DNA from: Thermophilibacter immobilis | Lineage (GTDB): Bacteria; Actinomycetota; Coriobacteriia; Coriobacteriales; Atopobiaceae | Assembly: GCF_015277515.1 (NCBI RefSeq) | Contig: NZ_CP063767.1 | Span: 1,550,001 to 1,614,000 of the forward strand | DNA: 64,000 nt | Direction: 5' to 3' | In this document: piece by piece, positions 1-7,980 of the stretch | Layout of the letters: every line of letters starts with the position of its first letter | How positions within the stretch are numbered: the first letter of the stretch is position 1 | Notes under the pieces: model-generated | Seen by the model: the letters and a program-made list of their open reading frames with translations, nothing else | Told to the model about the DNA's origin: nothing | Database searches by the model: none | Position numbers and translations under genes: made by a program

Positions 1-2
1 CC

Positions 3-587
3 TGCAACTGCTTCGCTGATAACCCTACCGTTGCCGTCCGTGCACTTGAGAGCGCCGATACTTCCTTCTTCGAGCGCTCCCGCGAGGTAAGATCGCTCGT
101 AGGAGATGACGTCAAGCTCTATCTCGAGGTGATGGGCGACACCACAGACGAGATGGTCTCCGACGCGCAGCGAATCGTCGCCGAGGTGGGCGGAAACACA
201 CTCGTGAAGATACCTGCCTGCCAAGAGGGTTATCGCGCCCTCGAGCGCCTCCGCGAACTGGGCATCCGTGCCTCCTGCACAGCCATCTTCGATGTTGGAC
301 AGGCGCTTCTCGCCGCACGGGCGGGTGCAGTGTGCGTCGCCGTCTATGTGAGCCGTCTCGACCGACAGGGTTCGAGCGGACTGGGAGTCGTGCATCAGAT
401 ACGCGCCGCCTTCGACCTGCATGACATCGACTGCATGGTGTGCGCGGCCTCGCTCAAGACGGCGTGCGACGTCGAGCAGGCCCTTCTCTGCGGAGCCCAA
501 AACGTCACGGTCGACCTAAGCCTGCTCGAGGTAATGGCGTCCTCGCCTTTGGGTACGTCATCCGTAGGTTTTACTCAATCCAAATAG
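3..587 (+). CDS. Fructose-6-phosphate aldolase / transaldolase-like protein (5' end outside window)
   Basis: The open frame enters from the left edge, so the N-terminus is missing and about 194 residues are visible. The TIM-barrel features of the small transaldolase/FSA (TalC) family can be seen: the strand carrying the Schiff-base lysine reads LVKIPA, followed by GYRAL, then CTAIFDVGQALLAARAG and a VSRLDRQG loop. Family members cleave or form fructose 6-phosphate from dihydroxyacetone and glyceraldehyde 3-phosphate, or act as transaldolases. It lies 12 bp upstream of a glycerol dehydrogenase gene, an arrangement also found in the E. coli fsaB-gldA operon, so a role in dihydroxyacetone/glycerol metabolism is likely. 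The exact substrate is inferred. Confidence 0.8.
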   Translation, partial: CNCFADNPTVAVRALESADTSFFERSREVRSLVGDDVKLYLEVMGDTTDEMVSDAQRIVAEVGGNTLVKIPACQEGYRALERLRELGIRASCTAIFDVGQALLAARAGAVCVAVYVSRLDRQGSSGLGVVHQIRAAFDLHDIDCMVCAASLKTACDVEQALLCGAQNVTVDLSLLEVMASSPLGTSSVGFTQSK

Positions 588-599
588 GAAGGAACCGCC

Positions 600-1712
600 A
601 TGCGCACGTGGGGATCCGTCGGACACTATCTGCAGGGACCGGACGTCATCGGTGAGGTCGGACGCTACGCAGGTCTCTTTGGCACGTCACACCTCTTTGT
701 CATCGACTCGTTCGTACAAGGGCTTCTGGGCAAGCGGCTCTTCTCATCCTATGAGGCTCGTCCCGAGTGCTCTCACGAGACGGTGCTCTTTGAGGGAGAG
801 ATCTCGCGTACCACAATCGCGGACATTGAGTCTCAAATCTGCGGAGCTCCCGACGTCATCGTAGCCGTAGGGGGCGGCAAGGTCATCGACGTGGCCAAGA
901 TGCTCGCTGCGAAGCGCAAGGTGAGCCTCGTGGTCTGCCCGACCATCGCGGCGACAGACGCCCCCACAAGCGCGATGTCGATTCTCTACACCGACGACGG
1001 CACAATGAACGACATCGTTATCCACACCAAGAACCCTGATCTTGTCCTTGTTGACACTAGGGTCATTGCCAATGCACCCGTGAGGTTTCTCTCGGCGGGA
1101 ATCGGCGACGCGCTCTCAACCTACTACGAGGGCCTCTCGAACGAGAAGACGGGCCATGCCAACTACGTCTGGTGCGATACTGAGTCGGGGACTCAGACCC
1201 TGGCCGGCCGCGCTATAGCGCAGCAGTGCGCCGCCACGCTCGAGCGCGATGGCGCGTCGGCCGTCCAGGCCTGCCGAGAGAATCTCGTGACCCCCGCCCT
1301 CGAAAACGTTGTGGAGGCGAACGTTCTCATGAGCGGAATCGGCTTCGAGAACGTGGGCTGTTCGCTCGCGCACGGCCTCGGCAACGCCATGACAGTCGTT
1401 GCTCAAGGCGTGCGATCCCTGCACGGCGAGCGTGTGGGGTTCTCGACGCTGAGCCTGCTCGTTGCGGAGGACTATTCCTCAGAGCACATCGAGAGGGTGG
1501 CCAGGCTCTGCGTGTCCTGCGGCGTGCCCACAACGTTCGAGGAGCTCAACCTAAACCCCAGCGAGCAGGACCTGGAGATGATTGCCGATGCCGCCCTCGC
1601 CGCAGAATCGTGGGGAGCGAGCCCCGTGCATCTGCGCCGTGGCGAGGTTGTGGACCTCATGAAAGCGACCGACGCGCTCGGATGGAGTGTCCGAAAGGAG
1701 ATGGGCGCGTAG
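600..1712 (+). CDS. gldA: Glycerol dehydrogenase, iron-containing alcohol dehydrogenase family
   Basis: This 370-residue protein has the family's usual length. It shows the NAD-binding loop GGGKVIDVAKML (about residues 91-102), the CPTIAATDAPTS segment, and candidate metal ligands Asp170 (GIGD), His258 (SLAHGLGNA) and His275 (SLHGERVG). GldA oxidises glycerol to dihydroxyacetone with NAD+. The ATG is preceded by an AGGAAGG ribosome-binding site that overlaps the stop of the aldolase-like gene, so the two are probably translated from one message. The convergent GntR regulator is a plausible controller. Related sn-glycerol-1-phosphate or hydroxybutyrate dehydrogenases cannot be excluded on sequence alone. 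Confidence 0.85.
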   Translation: MRTWGSVGHYLQGPDVIGEVGRYAGLFGTSHLFVIDSFVQGLLGKRLFSSYEARPECSHETVLFEGEISRTTIADIESQICGAPDVIVAVGGGKVIDVAKMLAAKRKVSLVVCPTIAATDAPTSAMSILYTDDGTMNDIVIHTKNPDLVLVDTRVIANAPVRFLSAGIGDALSTYYEGLSNEKTGHANYVWCDTESGTQTLAGRAIAQQCAATLERDGASAVQACRENLVTPALENVVEANVLMSGIGFENVGCSLAHGLGNAMTVVAQGVRSLHGERVGFSTLSLLVAEDYSSEHIERVARLCVSCGVPTTFEELNLNPSEQDLEMIADAALAAESWGASPVHLRRGEVVDLMKATDALGWSVRKEMGA

Positions 1713-1730
1713 GTCCGGCTCCGTCCTGGC

Positions 1731-2486
1731 CTACTGCGTGACGATTCGACCGTCCTGAGAGATGACGAACCTAAACGAGGCCCGGTCGCCCCTCATCACT
1801 GACTTCGAGTAGTGAAGGGGCGTCCCGGCCTTGTCTCTTGTTATCTTATAGAGAATGTAGAGTGGAGATCCCACGATGCATGAGAGCAGGCGTGCCTCGT
1901 CCTCTCGCGCCGTAGAGACATCGATGGTAAGCTCCTCGACCCCAAGCTTGAGCCCATAGTGCTCAGAGAGCAGCTGATAGAGACTCATGTCCTCGCCCAG
2001 GTCCTCAAGAAACGTGGGAAAGAGTTGGCCAGACACGTAGACAAAGTCGATTGCGATGGGGATGGTCTCCTCAAACACGAGGCGCTTGACCAGCGAGACG
2101 GGAGCCCCCTCGTCAACTTCGAGCAATGAGGAGAGCTTTGCGTCCGCCGCGAGCCTGCTGCGCTCGAGCACGCGTCGGGGGCTCTTCCCACCCAGGTCAG
2201 AGAAGGCATGATAGCCAAAGTTGTTGGGTGACCCTTTTTTTATGACACGCTTGGGAGCAGAGACGAACGTCCCACGGCCGCGCAGGCGATAGACCAGCCC
2301 CTCGTCAACGAGATTCTGAACGGCCCTGCGCACGGTAATGCGGCTCACATCATAGAGCTCGCACAACTCAAACTCGGTGGGAAGCTTGTCACCAACGCCA
2401 AGGGCACCCGAGATAATCTGCTGTCGTAACCCCGTTTCGACCTGTGAGTAGAGCAGGTCAGGATGCGTGTCATCATTCGAAATCAT
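1731..2486 (-). CDS. GntR-family (HutC/UTRA type) transcriptional regulator
   Basis: A protein of about 251 residues with an N-terminal winged helix-turn-helix (LPTEFELCELYDVSRITVRR, then LVDEGLVYRLRGRGTFV) and a C-terminal UTRA effector domain. A TTG start lies further upstream at 2504, but the ATG at 2486 was chosen because GAGGGAG sits at the right distance before it. HutC-type regulators are usually released from DNA by sugar phosphates or amino-acid derivatives. It is convergent with gldA, with 18 bp between stop codons, and may control the aldolase-gldA genes; that link is inferred. Confidence 0.85.
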   Translation of the reverse strand: MISNDDTHPDLLYSQVETGLRQQIISGALGVGDKLPTEFELCELYDVSRITVRRAVQNLVDEGLVYRLRGRGTFVSAPKRVIKKGSPNNFGYHAFSDLGGKSPRRVLERSRLAADAKLSSLLEVDEGAPVSLVKRLVFEETIPIAIDFVYVSGQLFPTFLEDLGEDMSLYQLLSEHYGLKLGVEELTIDVSTAREDEARLLSCIVGSPLYILYKITRDKAGTPLHYSKSVMRGDRASFRFVISQDGRIVTQ

Positions 2487-2533
2487 ATGGGCTCCCTCTC
2501 GCAAGGGCGTCCCGCGCCCGTACCGTCTTATAC

Positions 2534-2552
2534 TATGATGACATGATACATA
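2534..2552. promoter_or_regulatory. Possible GntR promoter/operator region
   Basis: An AT-rich patch just upstream of the GntR gene contains two ATGAT units 8 bp apart and is bounded by TATG and CATA. It could be an autoregulatory operator, but the symmetry is weak. Confidence 0.25.
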
Positions 2553-2554
2553 GA

Positions 2555-2580
2555 CGTCCCCCTGTATGAGCAGGGGAACG
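2555..2580 (-). terminator. Hairpin downstream of the 2598-3014 gene
   Basis: A 10-bp stem with one mismatch (CGTCCCCCTG / CAGGGGAACG) and a 6-nt loop lies just past the stop of the minus-strand hypothetical gene. No run of T follows, so termination is only a possibility. Confidence 0.3.
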
Positions 2581-2597
2581 TGGCTTTCACAACACCC

Positions 2598-3014
2598 CTA
2601 CCGCAGCGTCTCGAGCTTGTCGACGGCCACGCGCACCCGCCGCGTGGTCTCTTCCACGCGATCTGCAGCGTCATCGATCTGAGACTGGACCAGAAGGTCG
2701 GTGAGGACGTTGTCGAAGGCGATGTCGAAGAGAGCCGCAAGGTCGGAGATTCCCAGGTCGAAACCATGAATCTCACGCACGTCCCCAAGCTCGCGCGAGA
2801 AGGCGGCAAGCTCCTCGCGGGCTGCGGCGAGGTCCCTGCGGGCGTCGCTCAGCCGCGCGTGCTTGACGGCGCTCGAGATGAGCCCGCCGCCGAGGATGTC
2901 CCAGACGCCCCAGCGCTTCGCCGAGTCGAGCGACTCCTCCGCCTCCTCGAGCGCCGCGAGCGCACGGCGCCCCGCAGAAAGGGCCTCGGCCACTTCTCGG
3001 CTTCTCTCGTACAT
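2598..3014 (-). CDS. Conserved hypothetical protein, helical
   Basis: This 138-residue, Ala/Glu/Arg-rich protein is predicted to be largely helical and has a conserved-looking WDILGGGLISSAVKHARL segment near residues 36-53. A GTG start at 3062 would add 16 residues. The ATG at 3014 was chosen because AGGGGAGG lies immediately upstream. There is no signal peptide or membrane segment. I do not recognise a named function. It stands alone between divergent neighbours, the GntR gene and an ABC binding-protein gene. Confidence 0.6.
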   Translation of the reverse strand: MYERSREVAEALSAGRRALAALEEAEESLDSAKRWGVWDILGGGLISSAVKHARLSDARRDLAAAREELAAFSRELGDVREIHGFDLGISDLAALFDIAFDNVLTDLLVQSQIDDAADRVEETTRRVRVAVDKLETLR

Positions 3015-3142
3015 GCGGGCCTCCCCTGATGCCACCTGCCTTGTTTTCTGCCATGCTAACACGCCCGCATTGCCGCGCGCGGGGCGTGCGCGGGAGCTAG
3101 AATGCGGTAAGGTACCCCGATCACAGGAGGAGAGCGCGCGCC

Positions 3143-4063
3143 ATGAGCCACCGCAACAAGCAGGTTCCCTTCACATCCAGCCCCGCCGGGCACCAGGCGA
3201 TGACCCGCCGGGGCTTCCTGACGCTCGCGGGAACGGCGTCCGCGCTCGCGCTCCTGGGGTGCGAGAAGGACTCCGAGCCCTCCGGGGACACCGGCACCAC
3301 CGACGCCGCCTCGGGCGACCTCTCCGGCGCCAAGCTCACCTTCGTGGGCGACGACGCCTTCGCGCCCTACCGCTTTGTCGAGGTCGCCGATGACGGCAGC
3401 CAGAAGGTCGTGGGGCTCGACGTCGCGGTCGCGGACGAGATGGCCAGCCGCCTCGGCTTCACCTACGACTTCGAGCCGCAGGACTTCTCGGCGACCCTCG
3501 CGTCACTTCAGGGCAGCGACACGTCGTTCACCATGGCCATGTCCTCCAACCCCGAGCGCGAGCAGACCTACGACTTCACGCGCGGCTACTATCAGCCCCT
3601 CGTGGGTGTCTTGACCCTGGGCGACAAGATCGAGAGCGCCGACGCCCTCGCGGACCTCTCCATCGCCTGCACCACCGGCACAGTCCAGAACAAGTTCGTT
3701 CTCTCCGTGGCTCCGAACGCCGACATCCACACCTACGACGGCGGCGACCAGTGCCTCCAGGAGGTGCTCGCCGGACGCATCCAAGCCTACGTCTGCGACG
3801 GTGCCGAGGGCATCGCCATGCAGGCGGCCAACCCGGACACCACGATCGGCTTTCTTCCCCGCACACAGACAAGTGACTACGTGGGCGTCTATCGCATCAT
3901 GGCCAAGAAGGGCGCCCCCTTCGTCTCCGCGTTCGACGCCTGCGTGGGCGAGATGCTCGACGACGGCACCCTCGACGCCCTCATCGCCCAGTGGGTGGGC
4001 GAGGACTTCGTCTGGGGCGGCTCCACCGCAGACGCGGGCACGAGCACGGTGAGCGCGAGCTAG
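3143..4063 (+). CDS. Amino-acid-type ABC transporter substrate-binding lipoprotein
   Basis: A 306-residue periplasmic-binding protein of the polar amino-acid family (SBP_bac_3). The N-terminus has a twin-arginine-like MTRRGFLTLAG followed by lipobox LLGC, so it is probably a Tat-exported lipoprotein. Family landmarks include GDDAFAPYRFVE, GLDVAVADEMASRLG and the late VYRIMAKKGAP. The ATG at 3143 has AGGAGG upstream. An internal ATG at 3200 would begin directly at the signal sequence and is an alternative. The permease gene follows 5 bp later. No ATPase gene is adjacent. Confidence 0.85.
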   Translation: MSHRNKQVPFTSSPAGHQAMTRRGFLTLAGTASALALLGCEKDSEPSGDTGTTDAASGDLSGAKLTFVGDDAFAPYRFVEVADDGSQKVVGLDVAVADEMASRLGFTYDFEPQDFSATLASLQGSDTSFTMAMSSNPEREQTYDFTRGYYQPLVGVLTLGDKIESADALADLSIACTTGTVQNKFVLSVAPNADIHTYDGGDQCLQEVLAGRIQAYVCDGAEGIAMQAANPDTTIGFLPRTQTSDYVGVYRIMAKKGAPFVSAFDACVGEMLDDGTLDALIAQWVGEDFVWGGSTADAGTSTVSAS

Positions 4064-4068
4064 CCGCC

Positions 4069-4719
4069 ATGAGCATGAGCTTCTCGCTGATAGAGCCCTA
4101 CCTGCCCCTGTTTAGGGGAGGCGTGGTCGTGACGCTCGAGGTCACCGGTGCCTCGCTCGTCCTGGCGTTCGCCCTCGGCGCGCTCATCGCGGTGCTCAAG
4201 GTGCTGCACGTGCGCGCGCTGAGCCTCATCCTGGGCCTCTACACCTCGCTCTTCCGCGGGATTCCGCTCATCGTCTTGCTCTTCATGGCGTACTTCGCCA
4301 CGCCGCAGCTCACGGGCTACAAGATCTCGATGTTCGCCGCCAGCGTGCTCACGCTGGGACTCAATGGCTCGGCCACCGTCTCCGAGACGCTGCGCGGCGG
4401 CATCGAGGGGGTCGACCGGGGGCAATACGACGCCGCGCGCGCGATCGGGCTCACCTACCCTGCCATGATGGTGCGCGTCATCATCCCACAGGCGCTGCGC
4501 TCGGTGGCCCCCGCCCTGGTGAACGAGGTCATCACGCTGCTCAAGGGCACGTCGCTCGTCGCCGTGATCGGACTGGCGGACGTGATGCGCACCGCCCAGG
4601 GCATCCAGGCGATCACCTATCGCGCCTTTGAGCCGTTCGCCGTGGCCGCCGTCATCTACTACGTCATCGTGATGGCGCTCGCCGCGCTCGGGCGCGCGCT
4701 GGAACGTCGGCTGCGCTAA
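4069..4719 (+). CDS. Amino-acid ABC transporter permease
   Basis: A 216-residue integral membrane protein of the HisM/GlnP permease family. It has several hydrophobic segments and the cytoplasmic EAA-type loop around GIEGVDRGQYDAARAIGLTY and IIPQALRSVAPALVNE. The ATG lies 5 bp after the binding-protein stop. An upstream in-frame GTG would overlap that gene and is unlikely. With the binding protein it forms an importer missing its ATPase. The GlnQ-type ATPase encoded at 37893-38624 or an unseen one may serve it, which is inference. Confidence 0.85.
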   Translation: MSMSFSLIEPYLPLFRGGVVVTLEVTGASLVLAFALGALIAVLKVLHVRALSLILGLYTSLFRGIPLIVLLFMAYFATPQLTGYKISMFAASVLTLGLNGSATVSETLRGGIEGVDRGQYDAARAIGLTYPAMMVRVIIPQALRSVAPALVNEVITLLKGTSLVAVIGLADVMRTAQGIQAITYRAFEPFAVAAVIYYVIVMALAALGRALERRLR

Positions 4720-4754
4720 CGATCGCGCACGTGCCTGCGCCGGATTCACCCGAG

Positions 4755-4905
4755 GTGAGCGCGCCGCGAGATTCGTGGGAAGTGAGCGAGAAGGGCGCGA
4801 GATTTGCGAGAAGTGGGTGCTTCTCCGCACTCACAACCGAGAAATCCGGTGCGTCAGGCGCTCACTTCCTACTATTCAAGCACACGGAGCGGGCGCGCAC
4901 AGCGC
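4755..4905. repeat. Palindromic GAAGTGAGCG repeat, copy A
   Basis: A member of a four-copy intergenic family. Direct arm GAAGTGAGCG at 4779-4788, inverted arm CGCTCACTTC at 4859-4868, and degenerate arms near 4808 and 4825. The inverted arm is followed by CTACTATTCAAGCACACGG, matching the CGCTATTCAGGTGCGCCGG-type tail of the other copies. It lies downstream of the permease stop and upstream of pfk. Confidence 0.7.
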
Positions 4906-4994
4906 TTCGGTGCGCACCTCTTTCGATTCCGGCACCTGCGCCGAAGCCCGCGCGCGATAATGGAGTCTCTCATGTCAAAGCGAGAGGGGTACCC

Positions 4995-6074
4995 ATGCTC
5001 AGAATAGGCCTGCTCACGAGCGGCGGCGACTGCCAGGCGCTCAATGCCACGATGCGCGGCATCGTCAAGATGCTCTACAAGAACGCCTCCGAGCCCGTCG
5101 AGGTCTACGGGTTCGAGGACGGCTACCAGGGGCTCATCTACGAACGCTACCGCCTGATGGACTGGGCGGACTTCTCAGGCGTCCTCACGCAGGGCGGCAC
5201 AATCCTGGGCACGAGCCGCACGCCATTCAAGCTGCTCGACGTTCCCGAGGCCGACGGCGTGAACAAGGTCGAGGCCATGAAGCACACCTATCACAAGCTC
5301 AAGCTCGACTGCCTCTTCATGCTGGGAGGCAACGGCTCTACCAAGACGGCCAACCGCCTCGCCGAGGAGGGGCTCAACGTCATAGCGCTGCCCAAGACGA
5401 TCGACAACGACACCTGGGGCACGGACATGACCTTCGGCTTCCCCAGCGCCATCGACGTGGCCACCCGCTGCATCGACGACATCCACACCACGGCGAGCTC
5501 GCACGGGCGCGTCTTCGTCATCGAGATCATGGGCCACAAGGTCGGATGGATTCCCCTGTACGCAGGCGTGGCCGGCGGCGCTGACGTCATTCTCATCCCC
5601 GAGATTCCCTACGACATGGACAACGTGGTAGCCGCCATCGAGGAGCGCGAGAAGAGCGGCGGGCGCTTCGCCATCGTCGTGGTGGCCGAGGGAGCGATCT
5701 CGCGCGAAGAGGCGGCCCTGTCCAAGAAGGCCTACAAGAAGAAGGTCGCCGAGCGCGTGAAGCCCTCCGTGGCCTACGACATCGCCGAGGAGATCGCCGC
5801 GCGCACCGGCCGCGAGATCCGCGTCGCCGTCCCCGGCCACACGCAGCGCGGCGGCGCCCCCGACGCTCAGGACCGGATCTTCGCGACCCAGTGCGGCGTC
5901 GAGGCGGCGCGAGCGTGCCTCGACGGCGAGTTTGGCGTCATGGTCTCCCAGCACAACGGCGAGATGCGCCTCGTGCCGCTCGAAGACGTCGCCGGCAAGC
6001 TCAAGTACGTCGATCCCAAGAGCGATTTGGTCCGCGAGGCCAAGCTTTTGGGCATCAGCTTCGGCGACGAGTAG
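4995..6074 (+). CDS. pfkA: 6-phosphofructokinase family protein
   Basis: A 359-residue phosphofructokinase. It shows LLTSGGDCQALNATMRG at the N-terminus, FEDGYQGLI, GGTILGTSRT, GGNGS (111-115), PKTIDND (133-139) and the substrate region IEIMGHKVGW. The enzyme phosphorylates fructose 6-phosphate to the 1,6-bisphosphate. The usual GGDG motif is GGNG here. Gly at the position equivalent to E. coli 104 favours ATP, while the Lys of PKTIDND is typical of mixed or PPi-type subgroups, so the phosphoryl donor is uncertain. The ATG at 4995 follows GAGAGGGG; longer upstream extensions run into repeat A and were rejected. Confidence 0.88.
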   Translation: MLRIGLLTSGGDCQALNATMRGIVKMLYKNASEPVEVYGFEDGYQGLIYERYRLMDWADFSGVLTQGGTILGTSRTPFKLLDVPEADGVNKVEAMKHTYHKLKLDCLFMLGGNGSTKTANRLAEEGLNVIALPKTIDNDTWGTDMTFGFPSAIDVATRCIDDIHTTASSHGRVFVIEIMGHKVGWIPLYAGVAGGADVILIPEIPYDMDNVVAAIEEREKSGGRFAIVVVAEGAISREEAALSKKAYKKKVAERVKPSVAYDIAEEIAARTGREIRVAVPGHTQRGGAPDAQDRIFATQCGVEAARACLDGEFGVMVSQHNGEMRLVPLEDVAGKLKYVDPKSDLVREAKLLGISFGDE

Positions 6075-6082
6075 GGCAACTT

Positions 6083-6207
6083 GGACTTGTCAATAGATTT
6101 CTGGCGACACCCCGAGTAGCAGAAAAAGGCCAGGCCTCTAGCCTGCGTGTTCTCCTTTCAGGAAACGCCGCTACTTGAGATACCCCGTCAAATCTATTGA
6201 CAAGTCC
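6083..6207. repeat. 125-bp element with perfect 18-bp inverted ends
   Basis: The left end GGACTTGTCAATAGATTT (6083-6100) is repeated as its exact reverse complement at 6190-6207, with 89 bp between. An outer GGGCAA/TTGCCC pair (6074-6079, 6212-6217) extends the symmetry. It starts 9 bp past the pfk stop. It could be a MITE-like insertion or a very long terminator hairpin. No ORF is visible inside, and the rest of 6208-6377 holds only a weak GC hairpin followed by TTTTT near 6242. Confidence 0.7.
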
Positions 6208-6377
6208 CCCTTTGCCCCTGAGACGGGCCCTTCGGAGGGGATTTTTCCGAATCATGTGCCGCCCACACAAGCTGACGTCGCATCCGGCGCGCTATTTTGA
6301 GGTTCCTCACGTGGCAAAGGCCAGGTGCGCGTTCTAGGATACGTGCGACACAACCCTCTTTGGCAAGGGAGCCGCAC

Positions 6378-6815
6378 ATGTGCACGTGGAGCCGTCAGCT
6401 TATTCTGCAGGATGTCATCTTGGCCCTGGTCATCAACACGAGCGCGACGCTGCTCACGGGAACTCCACTCGCATGGTCCACGTGGTACCCCTTCACCTGC
6501 GTCGCCTTCATGACTAACGTCATTGCCCAGCTGCTTTTGCCTGCGGGCTCCTGGGCCCACACGCTTACCTCTGCCTTGGGAAATGCAAGCTGGCGGATCT
6601 ATGCCCAGATATTCTTGGAGAACCTCGTCTTCGTCACGATCATCTCTCTTATGGAGGCGTTCACACAGGTGGGTGTCGCGGGCATGCTCGATGCGTGGTG
6701 GCCGACCTACCTCTGGCTCGTGCTCATCGGCTACGTGACCTCCGTCATACTCTATCTGGCGTTCAAGCCGCGCAGCACGACGTACGAAAAAACGAGGAGC
6801 ACCGAGCTCAAGTAG
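6378..6815 (+). CDS. Small integral membrane protein of unknown function
   Basis: A 145-residue protein with about four hydrophobic segments (near residues 8-28, 34-55, 76-95 and 105-130) and a basic C-terminal tail. The ATG at 6378 follows AAGGGA. Upstream in-frame codons lack a ribosome-binding site. The layout, including the late VLIGYVTSVILYLAFKPR segment, resembles the broken membrane gene at 23635-24174, suggesting paralogues. It converges on the acyl kinase operon. I do not know its function. Confidence 0.65.
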   Translation: MCTWSRQLILQDVILALVINTSATLLTGTPLAWSTWYPFTCVAFMTNVIAQLLLPAGSWAHTLTSALGNASWRIYAQIFLENLVFVTIISLMEAFTQVGVAGMLDAWWPTYLWLVLIGYVTSVILYLAFKPRSTTYEKTRSTELK

Positions 6816-6850
6816 CCTCGGCACTCCCCCTCTCGGTCTCGCTCTGGTTC

Positions 6851-7978
6851 TCAGACTTCGTCAGCGAATCCCGTAAACACCGGAATCCCCGTGTAGACAC
6901 GTGCCTGCTCCTCCCCGTCCAGCACGCGACAGGCACCCGCAGCCATTGCCTCAAGCTCGAACTCACCAGGATAGGCCGTGACCGGCGCTATCCAGTCACA
7001 TCTGCGTCTGATGTCAGCGACCAGGCCCTTGTTCCTCACCATGCCGCCTCCCAGGAGAATCCCGTCCACCCGACCTTCAAGCGCACAGGCCATCGAGCCA
7101 ATCCCCTTGCAGATCTGGTAGACCATGGCGTCCCACGCGCGACGGGCGGGGACGTCACCCATGGCGGCGCGCTCACTCACCTCAAGTGCGTCCGACGTGC
7201 CGAGCAGATCAACAAAGCCGCCCGCTCGGGTGCAGAGAGCGCGCACGTCAGCCGCGTCGTGCTCGCCAAGGTAGTCGAGAAGGTCGACCACGGGCACCGC
7301 TCCGCAACGCGTCGGCGCCATGGGCCCTTCGCCACCCACGATGTCGTAGCCGTCCATCATCCGGCCGTGCCGATGCGCCGAGATCGATATCCCGCCCCCG
7401 ATGTGACAGATGACGAGGTTGCACTCCTCGTAGGGACGACCGAGCGTGCACGCGTGGCGAACAGCGGTCTCCTTGAGGTTGAGCGCATGAAGGTGCACGT
7501 GGCGGTACACACCCCGTATGCCCGTCATGCGTGCGAGGTCGCAGAGTTCGTCGGTGTCCGGTGGGTTCACCACGAAGGCCGAGCGTCCCCCCGCCCGCTC
7601 CGCGAGCTCGTGAGCGAGCTGGCTGCCAAGCTGAGCGGGATGCTGGACGCCGTTGACACCCATGCGCGCGTCGCGCAGCAGGAGGGCATCCACGACATAC
7701 GTACCGCCCTCGATCGATACCAATCCCCCTCCGCGCCCCACGAAGGCGTCAATCGAGAAGAGCTCGATCTCATGAGCGTCGAGCGCCGACAGAATAGTCT
7801 CCCGCCGGTAGGGCAGCTGCGCCGAGATGCTCTCGAACTCCGCGAGGCGTGCGGCGGAGTGCGAGACGTTCTCCGAGAAGACGCACGCGTCCCCCTCGAA
7901 GAGACCGACCTTGGTCGAGGTGGAGCCGGGGTTGACAGCGAGTACGCGCCACGCGCGTTCCGTCCCCTTGCCTGCCAC
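6851..7978 (-). CDS. buk: Butyrate kinase-type acyl kinase
   Basis: A 375-residue ASKHA-fold acyl kinase. It opens with RVLAVNPGSTSTKVGLFE, the phosphate-binding signature of butyrate/acetate kinases, and later shows CHIGGGISISAHRHGRMMD and LLGGGMVRNK. These enzymes convert acyl phosphate plus ADP to the carboxylic acid plus ATP. The GTG start lies 2 bp after the stop of the acyltransferase gene, indicating translational coupling. Chain-length specificity (butyrate, isobutyrate or other) cannot be read from sequence. It is the last gene of the thiolase operon. Confidence 0.85.
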   Translation of the reverse strand: MAGKGTERAWRVLAVNPGSTSTKVGLFEGDACVFSENVSHSAARLAEFESISAQLPYRRETILSALDAHEIELFSIDAFVGRGGGLVSIEGGTYVVDALLLRDARMGVNGVQHPAQLGSQLAHELAERAGGRSAFVVNPPDTDELCDLARMTGIRGVYRHVHLHALNLKETAVRHACTLGRPYEECNLVICHIGGGISISAHRHGRMMDGYDIVGGEGPMAPTRCGAVPVVDLLDYLGEHDAADVRALCTRAGGFVDLLGTSDALEVSERAAMGDVPARRAWDAMVYQICKGIGSMACALEGRVDGILLGGGMVRNKGLVADIRRRCDWIAPVTAYPGEFELEAMAAGACRVLDGEEQARVYTGIPVFTGFADEV

Positions 7979-7980
7979 GG

